Numbered from the stretch's first letter, positions 50,604 through 59,555 are shown. The stretch: DNA of 64,000 bases from Porticoccaceae bacterium (GCA_026005035.1 BPKH01000002.1:62001-126000); one strand, 5' to 3'. A program made the numbers and translations. The notes: a model not told the origin generated them from the sequence alone.

Positions 50604-51605
50604 TCAGTGGCGACAGCGCAGGACCACCTTGCCGAAGTGGGCGCCCGATTCCAGATAGCGCTGGGCGGCCGTCGCCTCCTCCAGGGGGAAGACGCGGTCG
50701 ACCACCGGCTTCAGGCGCCCGGCGGTCACCAGGGGCAAGAGCTGGTCGCGCACCTTGCGGGCCAGCCGCGCCTTGACGGCCAGCGGTTGGCTGCGCAGGG
50801 TGGAGCCGGTGAGCACCAGCTCCTTGAGCATCAGGGGCATCAGGTCCGCCGTCACCCGCGAGCCGCCCAGGAAGGCGATCTGGACGATCCGCGCGCCGCG
50901 GGTGGTGCAGCGCAGATGGCGCGCCAGGTAGTCGCCGCCCACCATGTCGAGCACCAGGTCGACGCCGCGGCCGCCGGTCAGGGCCTTGACTTCGGCGAAA
51001 TCCTCTCGCCGGTAGTTGAAGGCCCGCGCCGCGCCCAGGGCCTCGCAGGCGCGGCACTTTTCGTCGCTGCCGGCAGTGGTGTAGACGGTGGCCCCGAAGG
51101 CGCGCGCCACCTGGATGGCGGTGGTGCCGATGCCGCTCGCTCCGCCGTGGATCAGCACCGCCTGCCCGGCGTCGAGCCCGCCCTTTTCCACCAGGTTGAA
51201 CCAGACGGTGAAAAAGGCTTCGGGGATGGCCGCCGCCGCGGCGAGATCGCACCCCTCGGGGATCGGCAGGCAGAGATCCGCCTCGGCCAGGGCGAAGCGC
51301 GCGTAACCACCCCCCGCGAGAAGGGCGCACACCTCCTCTCCCACCCGCGGCCAGCCCACCTCCTCGCCGGCGGCGACCACCCTGCCCGCGACCTCCAGGC
51401 CCGGGATGTCGGTGACCCCCGGCGGCGGCGGATAGCGGCCCTCCCGCTGCAACAGGTCGGGGCGGTTGATGCCGGCGAAGGCCACCTCCAGGAGCACCTG
51501 GCGCGGGCCAGGGGGCGGGAGGGGCCTGCGAGCGAGGCGCAACACCTCGGCGCCGCCCGGGCCGGCGTACTCGATGCAGTCGGTGGCGTCGGGCAAGGCG
51601 GGCAT
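50604..51605 (-). CDS. NAD(P)H quinone oxidoreductase, PIG3 family
   Basis: A 333-residue zinc-independent medium-chain reductase. Evidence: IEYAGPGGAEVLRLARRPLP, QVLLEVAFAGINRPDLLQRE, GRYPPPPGVTDIPGLEVAGR, VGEEVCALLAGGGYARFALA, AAAIPEAFFTVWFNLVEKGG, the NADPH loop LIHGGASGIGTTAIQVARAF, DLVLDMVGGDYLARHL and FLGGSRVTADLMPLMLKELV. The G-G-Y-A-[ED/R]-[FY] and P-E-[AT]-[FW]-x-T-V-W-x-N-[VL] segments are typical of the PIG3/TIGR02824 group. Zinc-binding Cys residues are absent. Start ATG 51605 (longer readings lack a ribosome site). It is oriented with, but 51 bp from, the potassium-channel gene. Confidence 0.92.
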   Translation of the reverse strand: MPALPDATDCIEYAGPGGAEVLRLARRPLPPPGPRQVLLEVAFAGINRPDLLQREGRYPPPPGVTDIPGLEVAGRVVAAGEEVGWPRVGEEVCALLAGGGYARFALAEADLCLPIPEGCDLAAAAAIPEAFFTVWFNLVEKGGLDAGQAVLIHGGASGIGTTAIQVARAFGATVYTTAGSDEKCRACEALGAARAFNYRREDFAEVKALTGGRGVDLVLDMVGGDYLARHLRCTTRGARIVQIAFLGGSRVTADLMPLMLKELVLTGSTLRSQPLAVKARLARKVRDQLLPLVTAGRLKPVVDRVFPLEEATAAQRYLESGAHFGKVVLRCRH

Positions 51606-51655
51606 GGCCGTGCGCGCAGGCGGGGCGGCCGAGTATACCATCGCCGAAGGTCTCT

Positions 51656-53380
51656 TCAGGCCAAGCGGCGCGCCAACCACTGCCACAGCCAGCCCGCGGG
51701 GGGATCGCGGCCGGTGAGCGCGTACTCGAGGGCGTGGTCGTGGGTGGCGAGGAGCGCGAGGTCGCGCCGAGCCGCCGCGGTGCCCGCCAAGAGCAAGCCG
51801 TCGCCTGGGGCGAGGGACGTCTCCGGCGCTGGCAGGAGTAGGCGCTCGCCGCCGTCGCGGACCAGGGCGAGGGGTTTGGCGGGAAGCGGCCGGTCGCGCC
51901 GGGCGGGGTCGCGCAGCACCTCGCCGAGGGCGATGGCGCTGCCCCGCATCAGCCGGCGGTAGAGGGCGGGGGCGTCGGGCAGATTCAGGCGCAGACTCCA
52001 CACCTCGATGGGCTCCTCCCCCGCCAACGCTTCGAGCTCGGCGAGCAGGGCCTCGCACCAGGGGGCCTGTGCCCGGTAGAGCTCGTCCAGGAAGGGCGCG
52101 AAAAGCGGCGTGGTGAGGATGGCCAGGCACTGCCTGGCGATGATCTCGCTCGGCACCAGGGCCAGATCGGGCGCGAAGCCCGCAAAGAGCGGCCGACTGG
52201 CCGCATCGTTTTGGCGCAGGACGACGAAGATCTCCGGATTGAGCTGCCGGGCGGTGACGGCGATGGACAGGTTGTCCACGTCGCTCCCCGTGGCGGCGAC
52301 GATGCCGGCGGCGCGCCGCACCCCGGCCGCCTCCAGGGCGGCCGCGCCGGTCGCGTCTCCCTCCACCCAGTCCACCGCCGCTGGTGCCAGCTCCCGCAGC
52401 CGCGACCGCTGCTCCACCACCGACACCGGTTGTCCCGCAGCCAACAGGGCCTCGGCCAGGTGGCGTCCGAAGTGGCCGTACCCGCACAGCACCCAGGGCC
52501 CGGCCGGCGGGTTGCGCCGCTCGGGCCGGTGCACCCCCGGCAGCCCGGTGAGGAGGGCCAACAGCCGGTAGGCGGCGGGGGCGCGCAGGGCCAGGCGCAG
52601 CTGCTCGCCGAACTGGTGGACCGCCTGGATCACGTGGGGCGTGCCGAAGGAGGCGAGATTCGCCGCCGCGGTGTCGGAGCGCGCCCGGGCCAGGACCGGC
52701 ACACTGGGGGCGAGCACCCGCGCGGCGATGGCCACCCCCAGGTTGGCGCGGTCGTCGTCGGCGAGCGCGATGACTCCCCGGCAACGGGGGTGGGTCAGCC
52801 CCGCTTCCACCAGCTGCGCCGGGTTGGCGGCGTCGGCGGCCAAAGCCAGGGGGTCGCTGCGGTAATCGGCCAGATCCAGCTCGGCGAGCGTCGCCGGGTC
52901 GCGCTCGAGGATCACCACCCGGTAGCCGAGGCGGTCCAGCGCCCGCGTCAGGTGGGCGCCCGTCTCCCCGTGGCCGCACACGAGGAAAAAGGGTTCCGCC
53001 AGGTGCTTGACGGCCCGGCGGAAGCGCAGCGCTTCCAGGGTGTGCCGCAGGTTGCCGTCCCGGGCGAGCTGGAGGGCGGAGGTGATGAAGATCGTCCAGC
53101 CCACCACCGACAGGTAGATGCACACCGTCACCCACAGGCGCTGGGCCGGGGAGAAGTCGGCGGGGATTTCGCCAAAGCCGATGGTGGTGGCCGTGTAGCT
53201 GACGAAGTAGAAGGCGTGGAAAAAGTCGAGATGGGTGGGGCGGCCGTCCTCCCCCGGCGGTCCAGGCACCAGGGTGAGCCCCAAAACCGCCACCGCAAAG
53301 ATCGCCACCAGGGCGATCAGGGTGCCCCGCAGGCGGCGCAGAACCAGCAGGAGCGCGCTGTCCGGAGCGGCCACGGACAC
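51656..53380 (-). CDS. Potassium channel protein with two RCK/TrkA-N domains
   Basis: A 574-residue channel subunit. Two membrane helices (LIALVAIFAVAVLGLTLVPG and RLWVTVCIYLSVVGWTIFIT) flank a pore loop with the filter TATTIGFGEIP (about residues 63-73): G-F-G replaces the common G-Y-G. The cytoplasmic part has two Rossmann domains: EPFFLVCGHGETGAHLTRAL and, about 220 residues later, GPWVLCGYGHFGRHLAEALL, each followed by an acidic residue (VVILERDP, VSVVEQRS), and a TrkA-C-like end. Two RCK domains on one chain resemble BK-type rather than MthK-type architecture. GTG 53380. It starts 3 bp after the DUF6394 gene, so the two are one operon. Confidence 0.88.
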   Translation of the reverse strand: MSVAAPDSALLLVLRRLRGTLIALVAIFAVAVLGLTLVPGPPGEDGRPTHLDFFHAFYFVSYTATTIGFGEIPADFSPAQRLWVTVCIYLSVVGWTIFITSALQLARDGNLRHTLEALRFRRAVKHLAEPFFLVCGHGETGAHLTRALDRLGYRVVILERDPATLAELDLADYRSDPLALAADAANPAQLVEAGLTHPRCRGVIALADDDRANLGVAIAARVLAPSVPVLARARSDTAAANLASFGTPHVIQAVHQFGEQLRLALRAPAAYRLLALLTGLPGVHRPERRNPPAGPWVLCGYGHFGRHLAEALLAAGQPVSVVEQRSRLRELAPAAVDWVEGDATGAAALEAAGVRRAAGIVAATGSDVDNLSIAVTARQLNPEIFVVLRQNDAASRPLFAGFAPDLALVPSEIIARQCLAILTTPLFAPFLDELYRAQAPWCEALLAELEALAGEEPIEVWSLRLNLPDAPALYRRLMRGSAIALGEVLRDPARRDRPLPAKPLALVRDGGERLLLPAPETSLAPGDGLLLAGTAAARRDLALLATHDHALEYALTGRDPPAGWLWQWLARRLA

Positions 53381-53383
53381 CCC

Positions 53384-53767
53384 CTAGCGGCGCAGCATGA
53401 TGGTCTCGGCGATCAGGATGATCACCGAGACGATGTTGGCGAACAGGGCACCCCCCGAGAGGGAGACCACGCTCGCCGTCCGCGCGGCGGTGAGCCCGTC
53501 CCCCGCCACCTGGCTGCCGTACCACCAAACGAGGGCGGCGGCCAGCAGGTGGAGGTCCGCCACCAGGCTGGTGGCCAGGTGGATCGCGCCGATCTGCGTG
53601 CGGTCGCCGAGCTTGAGCAGGGTGGCGATCAGGCTCACCACCAAGGCGGCGAACAACTCGTGGGCGTGGTGGTGGGCGGGCTGGTCGAAGTCGCCGAGGA
53701 AAAACCCGAAATTGAGGGTGGCGGCGAGGACGATGAAAAAGCCGAAGACCACTTTCTCCAGGTTCAC
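53384..53767 (-). CDS. DUF6394-like small membrane protein
   Basis: A 127-residue membrane protein with three or four hydrophobic helices: VVFGFFIVLAATLNFGFFLG, HAHELFAALVVSLIATLLKL, IGAIHLATSLVADLHLLAAA, ANIVSVIILIAETIMLRR. The N-terminal M-N-[LM]-E-K-V-x-F-x-F-F-[IV]-x-L-A-x-T-L-N-F-[GA]-F-[FV] and H-H-H-x-H-E-L segments are those of the DUF6394 family, which often precedes a two-helix potassium channel gene, as here. GTG 53767. A function with the channel, perhaps in membrane assembly or regulation, is inferred only from this pairing. Confidence 0.82.
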   Translation of the reverse strand: MNLEKVVFGFFIVLAATLNFGFFLGDFDQPAHHHAHELFAALVVSLIATLLKLGDRTQIGAIHLATSLVADLHLLAAALVWWYGSQVAGDGLTAARTASVVSLSGGALFANIVSVIILIAETIMLRR

Positions 53768-53857
53768 GGGTCGGTCTCCCCCCGGGACTTTGGCCGATCA
53801 TACCCGCGTGCGCGGTCCCCGCCAAAGGTGAGCTGCCCCCGCCGCCCGTTCTTTTCG

Positions 53858-53863
53858 TATAAT
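53858..53863 (+). promoter_or_regulatory. -10 box of the 2-oxoacid oxidoreductase operon
   Basis: A consensus TATAAT (in CTTTTCGTATAATGAAGC) lies 77 bp upstream of the first gene of the operon, in the 173-bp divergent spacer. No good -35 hexamer is seen at 16-18 bp, so an activator may be needed. Confidence 0.55.
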
Positions 53864-53940
53864 GAAGCAGACAGCACTGCCGGTTTCGGCGGCCGCCGCA
53901 ATCGGCGAATTTTTATGCGCAGGGCGAGTGGGGTGTTCCC

Positions 53941-55737
53941 TTGAAGCCGACCGACATCCGCGACCCGGAATTTTTCCATCGGGTCATCGACTGCCAGTAC
54001 GCCTGTCCGGCCCACACGCCGGTGCCGGAGTACATCCGGCTCATCGCCCAGGGCCGCTACGACGAGGCCTACCTGATCAACTGGGAATCCAACGTCTTTC
54101 CCGGCGTGCTGGGGCGCACCTGCGATCGGCCCTGTGAGCCCGCCTGCCGGCGGGGACGGGTCGACGAGGAGCCGGTCGCCATTTGCCGCCTGAAGCGGGT
54201 CGCCGCCGACTATCGCAACGAGGAGCGGATCCGGGCGCGGCTGCCCAAAGCGCACAGGCGCAAAAACGGCAAGAAGGTGGCCCTGGTGGGTGCCGGTCCC
54301 GCCTCGCTGACCGTCGCCCGAGATCTCGCCCCCCTGGGCTACGAGCTCCATCTGTTCGACGACCAGGCCAAGGCGGGGGGGTTCATGCGCTCCCAGATCC
54401 CCGCCTTCCGGCTGCCCGAGGAGGTGCTCGACACCGAGGTGGGCTACATCCTCGAACTGGGGGTCGTCACCCACTTCAAGCGCTACGTGGAGAGCCTGCG
54501 CGAGCTGTTGGAAGCCGACTACGACGCCATCTTCGTGGGCACCGGCGCCCCCCGCGGTCGCGACCTCAAAAACCTCCCCGGCCGCAAGGAGGCGGACCCC
54601 TACGTCCACATCGGCATCGAGTGGCTCGCCAGCGTCGCCTTCGGCCACGTGGAGTCCATCGCCAAGCGGGTGATCGTCCTCGGCGGTGGCAACACCGCCA
54701 TGGATTGCTGCCGCACCGCGCGGCGCCTGGGCGGCGAGGACGTCAAGGTGATCGTGCGCAGCCCCTTCGCCGAGATGAAGGCGTCCCCCTGGGAGAAAGA
54801 GGACGCCATGAACGAGGGGATCCCCATCATCGACAACCACGTGCCCAAGGAGTTCGTGGTGGAAAACGGCCGCCTGGTGGGCATGCGCTTCGAAAAGGTG
54901 CGGGCGGTCTACGACGACGAGGGCCGGCGCTCCCTGGTGCCCACCGGCGAGCCGCCCGCCTTCTATCCCTGCGACGAGGTGATCATCGCCATCGGCCAGG
55001 AGAACGCCTTCCCCTGGATCGAGCGGGACGTGGGGGTGGTGTTCGACAAGTGGGGCTTGCCGGTGCTGGACAAGGAGACCTTCCAGTCCACCAACCCCAA
55101 GGTGTTCTTCGGCGGCGACGCCGCCTTCGGCCCCGCCAACATCATCACCGCCGTGGCCCACGGCCACCAGGCGGCCATCTCAATCCACCTCTTTCTTTCC
55201 GGGCGCTCGGTGCACGACCGCCCGCCGCCCCAGGTGAACCTCGTCAGCCAGAAGATGGGGATTCACGAGTGGAGCTACGACAACGAGGTGGACGACGACG
55301 ACCGCTACCGGGTCCCCCACGCCGACCTGGAGGTGGCGCTCAGGGACCGGCGGGTGGAGGTGGAGCTGGGCTTCGATCCGGCGACCGCCTACCGGGAGGC
55401 GGAGCGCTGCCTGAACTGCGACGTGCAGACGGTGTTCACCGCCGAGCGGTGCATCGAGTGCGACGCCTGTGTGGACATCTGTCCCACCGACTGCATCAAC
55501 TTCGTGGAGGACGAAGAGGACGAGGCGGCCCTGCGCAAAAAACTCAGGGCGCCGGCGGACAACCTCGATCAGCCCCTCTACGTGGGCGGTCCGCTCAAGA
55601 CCGGCCGGATCATGGTCAAGGACGAAAACGTCTGCCTCCACTGCGGCCTGTGCGCCGAGCGCTGTCCCACCGCCGCCTGGGACATGCAGAAGTTCCTCTA
55701 CAACGTCACCAAGGCCGCCCCCCTATGCAGCCTCTAG
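53941..55737 (+). CDS. FAD-dependent NAD(P)H oxidoreductase subunit with Fe-S domains (GltD-like), third subunit of the 2-oxoacid oxidoreductase
   Basis: A 598-residue iron-sulfur flavoprotein. N-terminal GltD-like Fe-S region: DCQYACPAHTPVPEYIRLIA and GVLGRTCDRPCEPACRRGRV (two C-x3-4-C pairs). FAD motif VALVGAGPASLTVARDLAPL, NAD(P)H motif RVIVLGGGNTAMDCCRTARR, and FFGGDAAFGPANIITAVAHG. The C-terminus carries two 4Fe-4S ferredoxin motifs: CIECDACVDICPTDC and CLHCGLCAERCP. It overlaps the next gene, the alpha subunit, by 13 bp. Such a subunit is known in Azoarcus evansii 2-oxoglutarate:NADP+ oxidoreductase (Kor), where it links the ferredoxin site to NADP+. The start is TTG 53941 behind GAGTGGGG. 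Confidence 0.9.
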   Translation: MKPTDIRDPEFFHRVIDCQYACPAHTPVPEYIRLIAQGRYDEAYLINWESNVFPGVLGRTCDRPCEPACRRGRVDEEPVAICRLKRVAADYRNEERIRARLPKAHRRKNGKKVALVGAGPASLTVARDLAPLGYELHLFDDQAKAGGFMRSQIPAFRLPEEVLDTEVGYILELGVVTHFKRYVESLRELLEADYDAIFVGTGAPRGRDLKNLPGRKEADPYVHIGIEWLASVAFGHVESIAKRVIVLGGGNTAMDCCRTARRLGGEDVKVIVRSPFAEMKASPWEKEDAMNEGIPIIDNHVPKEFVVENGRLVGMRFEKVRAVYDDEGRRSLVPTGEPPAFYPCDEVIIAIGQENAFPWIERDVGVVFDKWGLPVLDKETFQSTNPKVFFGGDAAFGPANIITAVAHGHQAAISIHLFLSGRSVHDRPPPQVNLVSQKMGIHEWSYDNEVDDDDRYRVPHADLEVALRDRRVEVELGFDPATAYREAERCLNCDVQTVFTAERCIECDACVDICPTDCINFVEDEEDEAALRKKLRAPADNLDQPLYVGGPLKTGRIMVKDENVCLHCGLCAERCPTAAWDMQKFLYNVTKAAPLCSL

Positions 55738-57566
55738 CATCCGTCAACGAGTTCGTGATCCGCTTCGCCAACGTCAACGGCACCGGCTCGGCGAGCGCCA
55801 ACAACCTGTTCGCCAAGGCGGTGTTCCGGATGGGGGTGCCGGTCTCGCCGAAGAACATCTTCCCCTCCAACATCCAGGGCCTGCCCACCTGGTACGAGGT
55901 GCGGGTGAGCGAGCGGGGCTACCTGGGGCGCCGGGGCGGGGTGGACATGGTGGTGGCCATGAACCCCCAGAGCTTCGCCCAGGATCTGGCCTGCCTGGAG
56001 CCGGGCGGCTACCTGCTCTACGACAGCACCAAGCCCCTCGACCCCCGCTACCGGCGGGACGACGTGCAGTTCATCGGCATCCCCTGCACCGAGATCTGCC
56101 GCCGGGAGTTCGCCGATCCCAGGCAGCGGCTCCTGCTCAAGAACATGGTCTACATCGGCGCCCTCGCGGCCCTGCTCGACCTGGAGTTTGCGGTGTTGCG
56201 CGATCTGGTGGGCGAGCAGTTCAAGGGCAAGGAGAAGCTCATCGCCGCCAACATCCACGCCCTCGAGCTCGGCTACCAGTACGCCGCCGAGCACTACGCC
56301 TGCCCCCTGGAGCTGCGGGTGGCGCGGGCCGACGCGGTGGGCGACAGGATCCTCATGGAGGGCAACGACGCCCTGGCCCTCGGCTGCATCTACGGCGGCG
56401 CCACGGTGGCCGCCTGGTACCCGATCACCCCCTCCACCTCGGTGATCGACGCCTTCGAAAAGTACGCCAAGCGGCTGCGGATCGATCCGGGCACCGGCGA
56501 CCACCTCTACGCCATCGTCCAGGCGGAGGACGAACTGGCCGCCATCGGCGTGGCCATCGGCGCCGGCTGGAACGGCGCCCGCGGCTTCACCGCCACCTCG
56601 GGCCCCGGCCTTTCCCTGATGAGCGAGTTTTTGGGGCTGGCCTATTTCGCCGAGGTCCCGGTGGTGCTGATCGACGTGCAGCGCGCCGGACCCTCCACCG
56701 GGATGCCCACCCGCACCCAGCAGTCCGACCTGTTCGCCGCCGCCTACGCCTCCCACGGCGACACCAAGCACGTGCTCCTGCTGCCCGCCAGTCCCACCGA
56801 GTGCTTCGAGTTCGGCGCGCTGGCGTTCGATCTGGCGGATCGGCTGCAGACCCCGGTGATCGTCCTCTCCGACCTCGACCTGGGGATGAACGACCACGTG
56901 TGCGATCCCCTCACCTGGGAGGACGGCCGCGAGTACGACCGCGGCAAGGTGCTCTCGGCGGCGGACCTGGACGCCCTCAAGGAGCGCTTCGGCCGCTATC
57001 TGGACGTGGACGGCGACGGCATTCCCTATCGCACCTATCCGGGTACCCATCCGGAAAAGGGGGCCTTTTTCACCCGCGGCACGTCGCGGGATGAGTACGC
57101 CGTATACACCGAGGACGGCGAGGCCTACGTGCGCAACATGGAAAGGCTCTTGCGCAAGTTCGAGACCGCCAAGTCCCTGGTGCCCAAGCCCGAGTTCCGG
57201 CCGGCGCGGCAAGAAACCCGCGAGGGGGTGATCTTCTTCGGCACCAGCACCCCGGCTGCCCTCGAGGCCCTGGATCTGCTCGCCGCCGAAGGGCACCACT
57301 TCGACGCCCTGCGCATCCGCGCCTTCCCCTTCACCGCCGAAGTCGAGGCCTTTCTCGAGGCCCACGAGCGGATCTACGTGATCGAGCAGAACCGCGACGG
57401 GCAGCTGCGCAAGATGCTCATCATCGAGTGCGAAGTGGACCCGAAAAAGCTCAAGTCGGTGCGCCACTACGACGGCATGCCCATCACCGCCCGCAACATC
57501 GCCGGGCAGATCCGCGCCCTCAAGGGCGCCACGGTGACCCCCCTGCGGCGCAAGAAGACCGGGTGA
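55725..57566 (+). CDS. korA: 2-oxoacid:acceptor oxidoreductase, fused gamma-alpha subunit (2-oxoglutarate type)
   Basis: A 613-residue protein joining a gamma domain (FVIRFANVNGTGSASANNLF, KAVFRMGVPVSPKNIFPSNI, YEVRVSERGYLGRRGGVDMV) to the alpha domain (MEGNDALALGCIYGGATVAA, WYPITPSTSVIDAFEKYAKR, QAEDELAAIGVAIGAGWNGA, FTATSGPGLSLMSEFLGLAY, DVQRAGPSTGMPTRTQQSDL). The Y-P-I-T-P-[SA]-[ST] and T-S-G-P-G-[LM]-S-L-M segments are characteristic. With the beta subunit it performs oxidative decarboxylation of a 2-oxoacid with CoA to acyl-CoA and CO2. The same fused gamma-alpha layout is seen in KorA of denitrifying aromatic degraders. ATG 55725. No internal frameshift. Confidence 0.92.
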   Translation: MQPLASVNEFVIRFANVNGTGSASANNLFAKAVFRMGVPVSPKNIFPSNIQGLPTWYEVRVSERGYLGRRGGVDMVVAMNPQSFAQDLACLEPGGYLLYDSTKPLDPRYRRDDVQFIGIPCTEICRREFADPRQRLLLKNMVYIGALAALLDLEFAVLRDLVGEQFKGKEKLIAANIHALELGYQYAAEHYACPLELRVARADAVGDRILMEGNDALALGCIYGGATVAAWYPITPSTSVIDAFEKYAKRLRIDPGTGDHLYAIVQAEDELAAIGVAIGAGWNGARGFTATSGPGLSLMSEFLGLAYFAEVPVVLIDVQRAGPSTGMPTRTQQSDLFAAAYASHGDTKHVLLLPASPTECFEFGALAFDLADRLQTPVIVLSDLDLGMNDHVCDPLTWEDGREYDRGKVLSAADLDALKERFGRYLDVDGDGIPYRTYPGTHPEKGAFFTRGTSRDEYAVYTEDGEAYVRNMERLLRKFETAKSLVPKPEFRPARQETREGVIFFGTSTPAALEALDLLAAEGHHFDALRIRAFPFTAEVEAFLEAHERIYVIEQNRDGQLRKMLIIECEVDPKKLKSVRHYDGMPITARNIAGQIRALKGATVTPLRRKKTG

Positions 57567-57570
57567 TCCC

Positions 57571-58620
57571 ATGACCTACATCCGCCCCAACTTCCGCCAC
57601 CCCGCGCTGCCGCGCAACGAGCTCGGCTACACCCGCCGCGACTACGAGGGCGCGCTGTCCACCCTGTGCGCCGGCTGCGGCCACGACTCGGTGAGCGGGG
57701 CCATCATCCAGGCCTGTTTCGAGCTGGCCATTCCGCCCCATCGGGTGGGAAAGCTCTCGGGGATCGGCTGCTCTTCCAAGACCCCCACCTACTTCCTGGG
57801 CCGCTCCCACGGCTTCAACACCGTCCACGGCCGCATGCCCTCGGTGGCCACGGGCGCGGCGCTGGCCAACCGGGAACTGGTCTACATCGGCGTCTCCGGC
57901 GACGGCGACACCGCCTCCATCGGCCTCGGCCAGTTCGCCCACGTGATCAGGCGCAATCTCGACATGCTCTACATCGTCGAGAACAACGGCTGTTACGGGC
58001 TCACCAAGGGACAGGATTCGGCCACCGCCGACGTCGGTTCGGCGAGCAAGAAGGGGGTCCCAAACCCCTATCCGCCCATCGACCTGTGCGCCATGGCCCT
58101 CGACCTCGGCGCCACCTTCGTGGCGCGCAGTTTCTCCGGCGACAAGCGGCAGCTGGTGCCCTTGATCAAGGCGGGCATCGCCCACCGGGGCTTTGCCTTC
58201 ATCGACGTCATCTCGCCCTGCGTCACCTTCAACAACACCCCCCAGTCCACCAAGAGCTACGACTACGTGCGCGAGCACCTGGCGAGCACCGGAACACTCG
58301 ACTTCGTGCCGGTGCGCCAGGAGATCACCGCCGACTACGAGGCGGGCTACACCGAAGAGGTGACGCTGCACGACGGCTCGGTGATCCACCTCTACAAGGA
58401 GCCCGATCTGGACGTCCATGACCGCCACGCCGCCCTGCGCGCGATCCGCGAGCACAAGGAGGCGGGCCGCATCCTCACCGGCCTGCTCTACGTGGATCCC
58501 GACAGCGCCGACCTCCACGAGGTGTTGCAGACGGTCAAGACGCCGCTGCGGGACCTCACGGCCAAGGAGCTCTGTCCGGGCAGCCGGGCCCTGGACGCCA
58601 TCAACGCCTCCAAGCGGTGA
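57571..58620 (+). CDS. korB: 2-oxoacid:acceptor oxidoreductase, beta subunit (TPP-binding)
   Basis: A 349-residue subunit that binds thiamine pyrophosphate and a 4Fe-4S cluster. TLCAGCGHDSVSGAIIQACF and GKLSGIGCSSKTPTYFLGRS hold conserved Cys residues, HGFNTVHGRMPSVATGAALA the G-R-x-P-x-x-A-x-G element, and VSGDGDTASIGLGQFAHVIR with NNGCYGLTKGQDSATAD the TPP/Mg2+ motif (G-D-G-D...N-N). Length is typical of KorB. ATG 57571 follows the alpha gene by 4 bp. Third and last gene of the operon. Substrate specificity for 2-oxoglutarate is inferred from the three-gene architecture, not from individual residues. Confidence 0.93.
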   Translation: MTYIRPNFRHPALPRNELGYTRRDYEGALSTLCAGCGHDSVSGAIIQACFELAIPPHRVGKLSGIGCSSKTPTYFLGRSHGFNTVHGRMPSVATGAALANRELVYIGVSGDGDTASIGLGQFAHVIRRNLDMLYIVENNGCYGLTKGQDSATADVGSASKKGVPNPYPPIDLCAMALDLGATFVARSFSGDKRQLVPLIKAGIAHRGFAFIDVISPCVTFNNTPQSTKSYDYVREHLASTGTLDFVPVRQEITADYEAGYTEEVTLHDGSVIHLYKEPDLDVHDRHAALRAIREHKEAGRILTGLLYVDPDSADLHEVLQTVKTPLRDLTAKELCPGSRALDAINASKR

Positions 58621-58691
58621 GGGAAGGCCGGTGGTGATGCGGCAGTCGGACGACCGAACCCAAAGGCGGGACGGCGCGCGCCAGGGCGCCG

Positions 58692-59048
58692 GTGGCGGCG
58701 CGGATCGAAGCGAAGCTGCGCGCCGCCTTCGCCCCCCGCCATCTGGAAATCGTCGACGAAAGCCATCGCCACGCGGTGCCGCCCGGCGCCGAAAGCCACT
58801 TCCGGGTGGTGCTGGTGTCGGCGGCCTTCGCCGGCCTAAGCCGCATCGCCCGCCACCGGGCGGTCTACCGCTGCCTGGCCGAGGAGCTGGCGGGACCGGT
58901 CCACGCCCTGGCCCTGCACACCTTCGCCCCCGAGGAGTGGGCGGGCGAGGCGCCCCCTTCGCCCCCCTGCCTGGGGGGCGACAAGGGACGCGCTGCCAAG
59001 GCGCCTCCCGAGATCGCGACGGCAACGAAGGAGGAGGATCCGCGATGA
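58692..59048 (+). CDS. bolA: BolA-family protein
   Basis: A 118-residue protein. The BolA core is clear in [60 protein letters not shown] and [20 protein letters not shown] (the conserved H-x(5)...[FT]-P-x-E-W end). BolA proteins work with monothiol glutaredoxins in Fe-S cluster traffic and can act as regulators. An extra C-terminal tail of about 28 residues, Ala/Pro/Lys-rich, is unusual and not conserved. GTG 58692 is the start. It overlaps the DUF4399 gene by ATGA. Confidence 0.9.
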   Translation: MAARIEAKLRAAFAPRHLEIVDESHRHAVPPGAESHFRVVLVSAAFAGLSRIARHRAVYRCLAEELAGPVHALALHTFAPEEWAGEAPPSPPCLGGDKGRAAKAPPEIATATKEEDPR

Positions 59049-59467
59049 CCGTGACACGATTCGGCCTGGCCTTCGGCCTCGCCCTCGCAGCAGGGCTCGC
59101 CCTCGCCGGGCCCACGCCCGCCCCGGCCGGGGCGCGGGTCTATTTCATCGCCCCCGCCGACGGCGCTGTGGTGCGCAATCCGGTGCGGGTGGTGTTCGGA
59201 CTGTCCGGCATGGGGGTGGCGCCTGCCGGGGTGGAGCGGCCCAACACCGGCCACCACCACCTGCTCATCGATACCGCCCTCGCCGACTTCGACGCGCCGA
59301 TCCCGGCCGACGAGAGGCACCTCCACTTCGGTGGTGGCCAGACCGAGGCGGAAATCCAACTGCCTCCCGGCCGCCATCGCCTCCAGCTGGTGCTCGGCGA
59401 CCACAACCACGTGCCCCACGACCCGCCGGTGATCTCCGAACCCATCACCATCACCGTCGAGGAGTGA
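59045..59467 (+). CDS. DUF4399 family periplasmic protein
   Basis: A 140-residue exported protein. Signal peptide [20 protein letters not shown], then [53 protein letters not shown] and [20 protein letters not shown] with [19 protein letters not shown]. The two His-rich clusters (G-H-H-H-L and [13 protein letters not shown]-x-P-H) are the hallmark of DUF4399 and suggest metal binding. ATG 59045 is preceded by AGGAGGA. Function is unknown. Co-transcribed with bolA. Confidence 0.9.
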   Translation: MTVTRFGLAFGLALAAGLALAGPTPAPAGARVYFIAPADGAVVRNPVRVVFGLSGMGVAPAGVERPNTGHHHLLIDTALADFDAPIPADERHLHFGGGQTEAEIQLPPGRHRLQLVLGDHNHVPHDPPVISEPITITVEE

Positions 59468-59555
59468 CGAGGCTGCCACGCGCTTGAACTGGGTCAACGC
59501 CCCGCGGGGCGGGGAGTGGTTCACTGGAGCCGCTCACAACCGCGAGGAGAGACCC

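Noticed and set aside
50604-53825. A single 1073-codon frame joining the quinone oxidoreductase to an upstream extension
   Set aside because: The upstream part is out of frame with the real potassium-channel gene and is Arg/Pro/Gly-rich. The oxidoreductase begins with a normal N-terminus at 51605.
53941-55737. Glutamate synthase small subunit (GltD)
   Set aside because: No large subunit GltB is present. Two extra ferredoxin motifs at the C-terminus and overlap with korA place it in the 2-oxoacid oxidoreductase complex.
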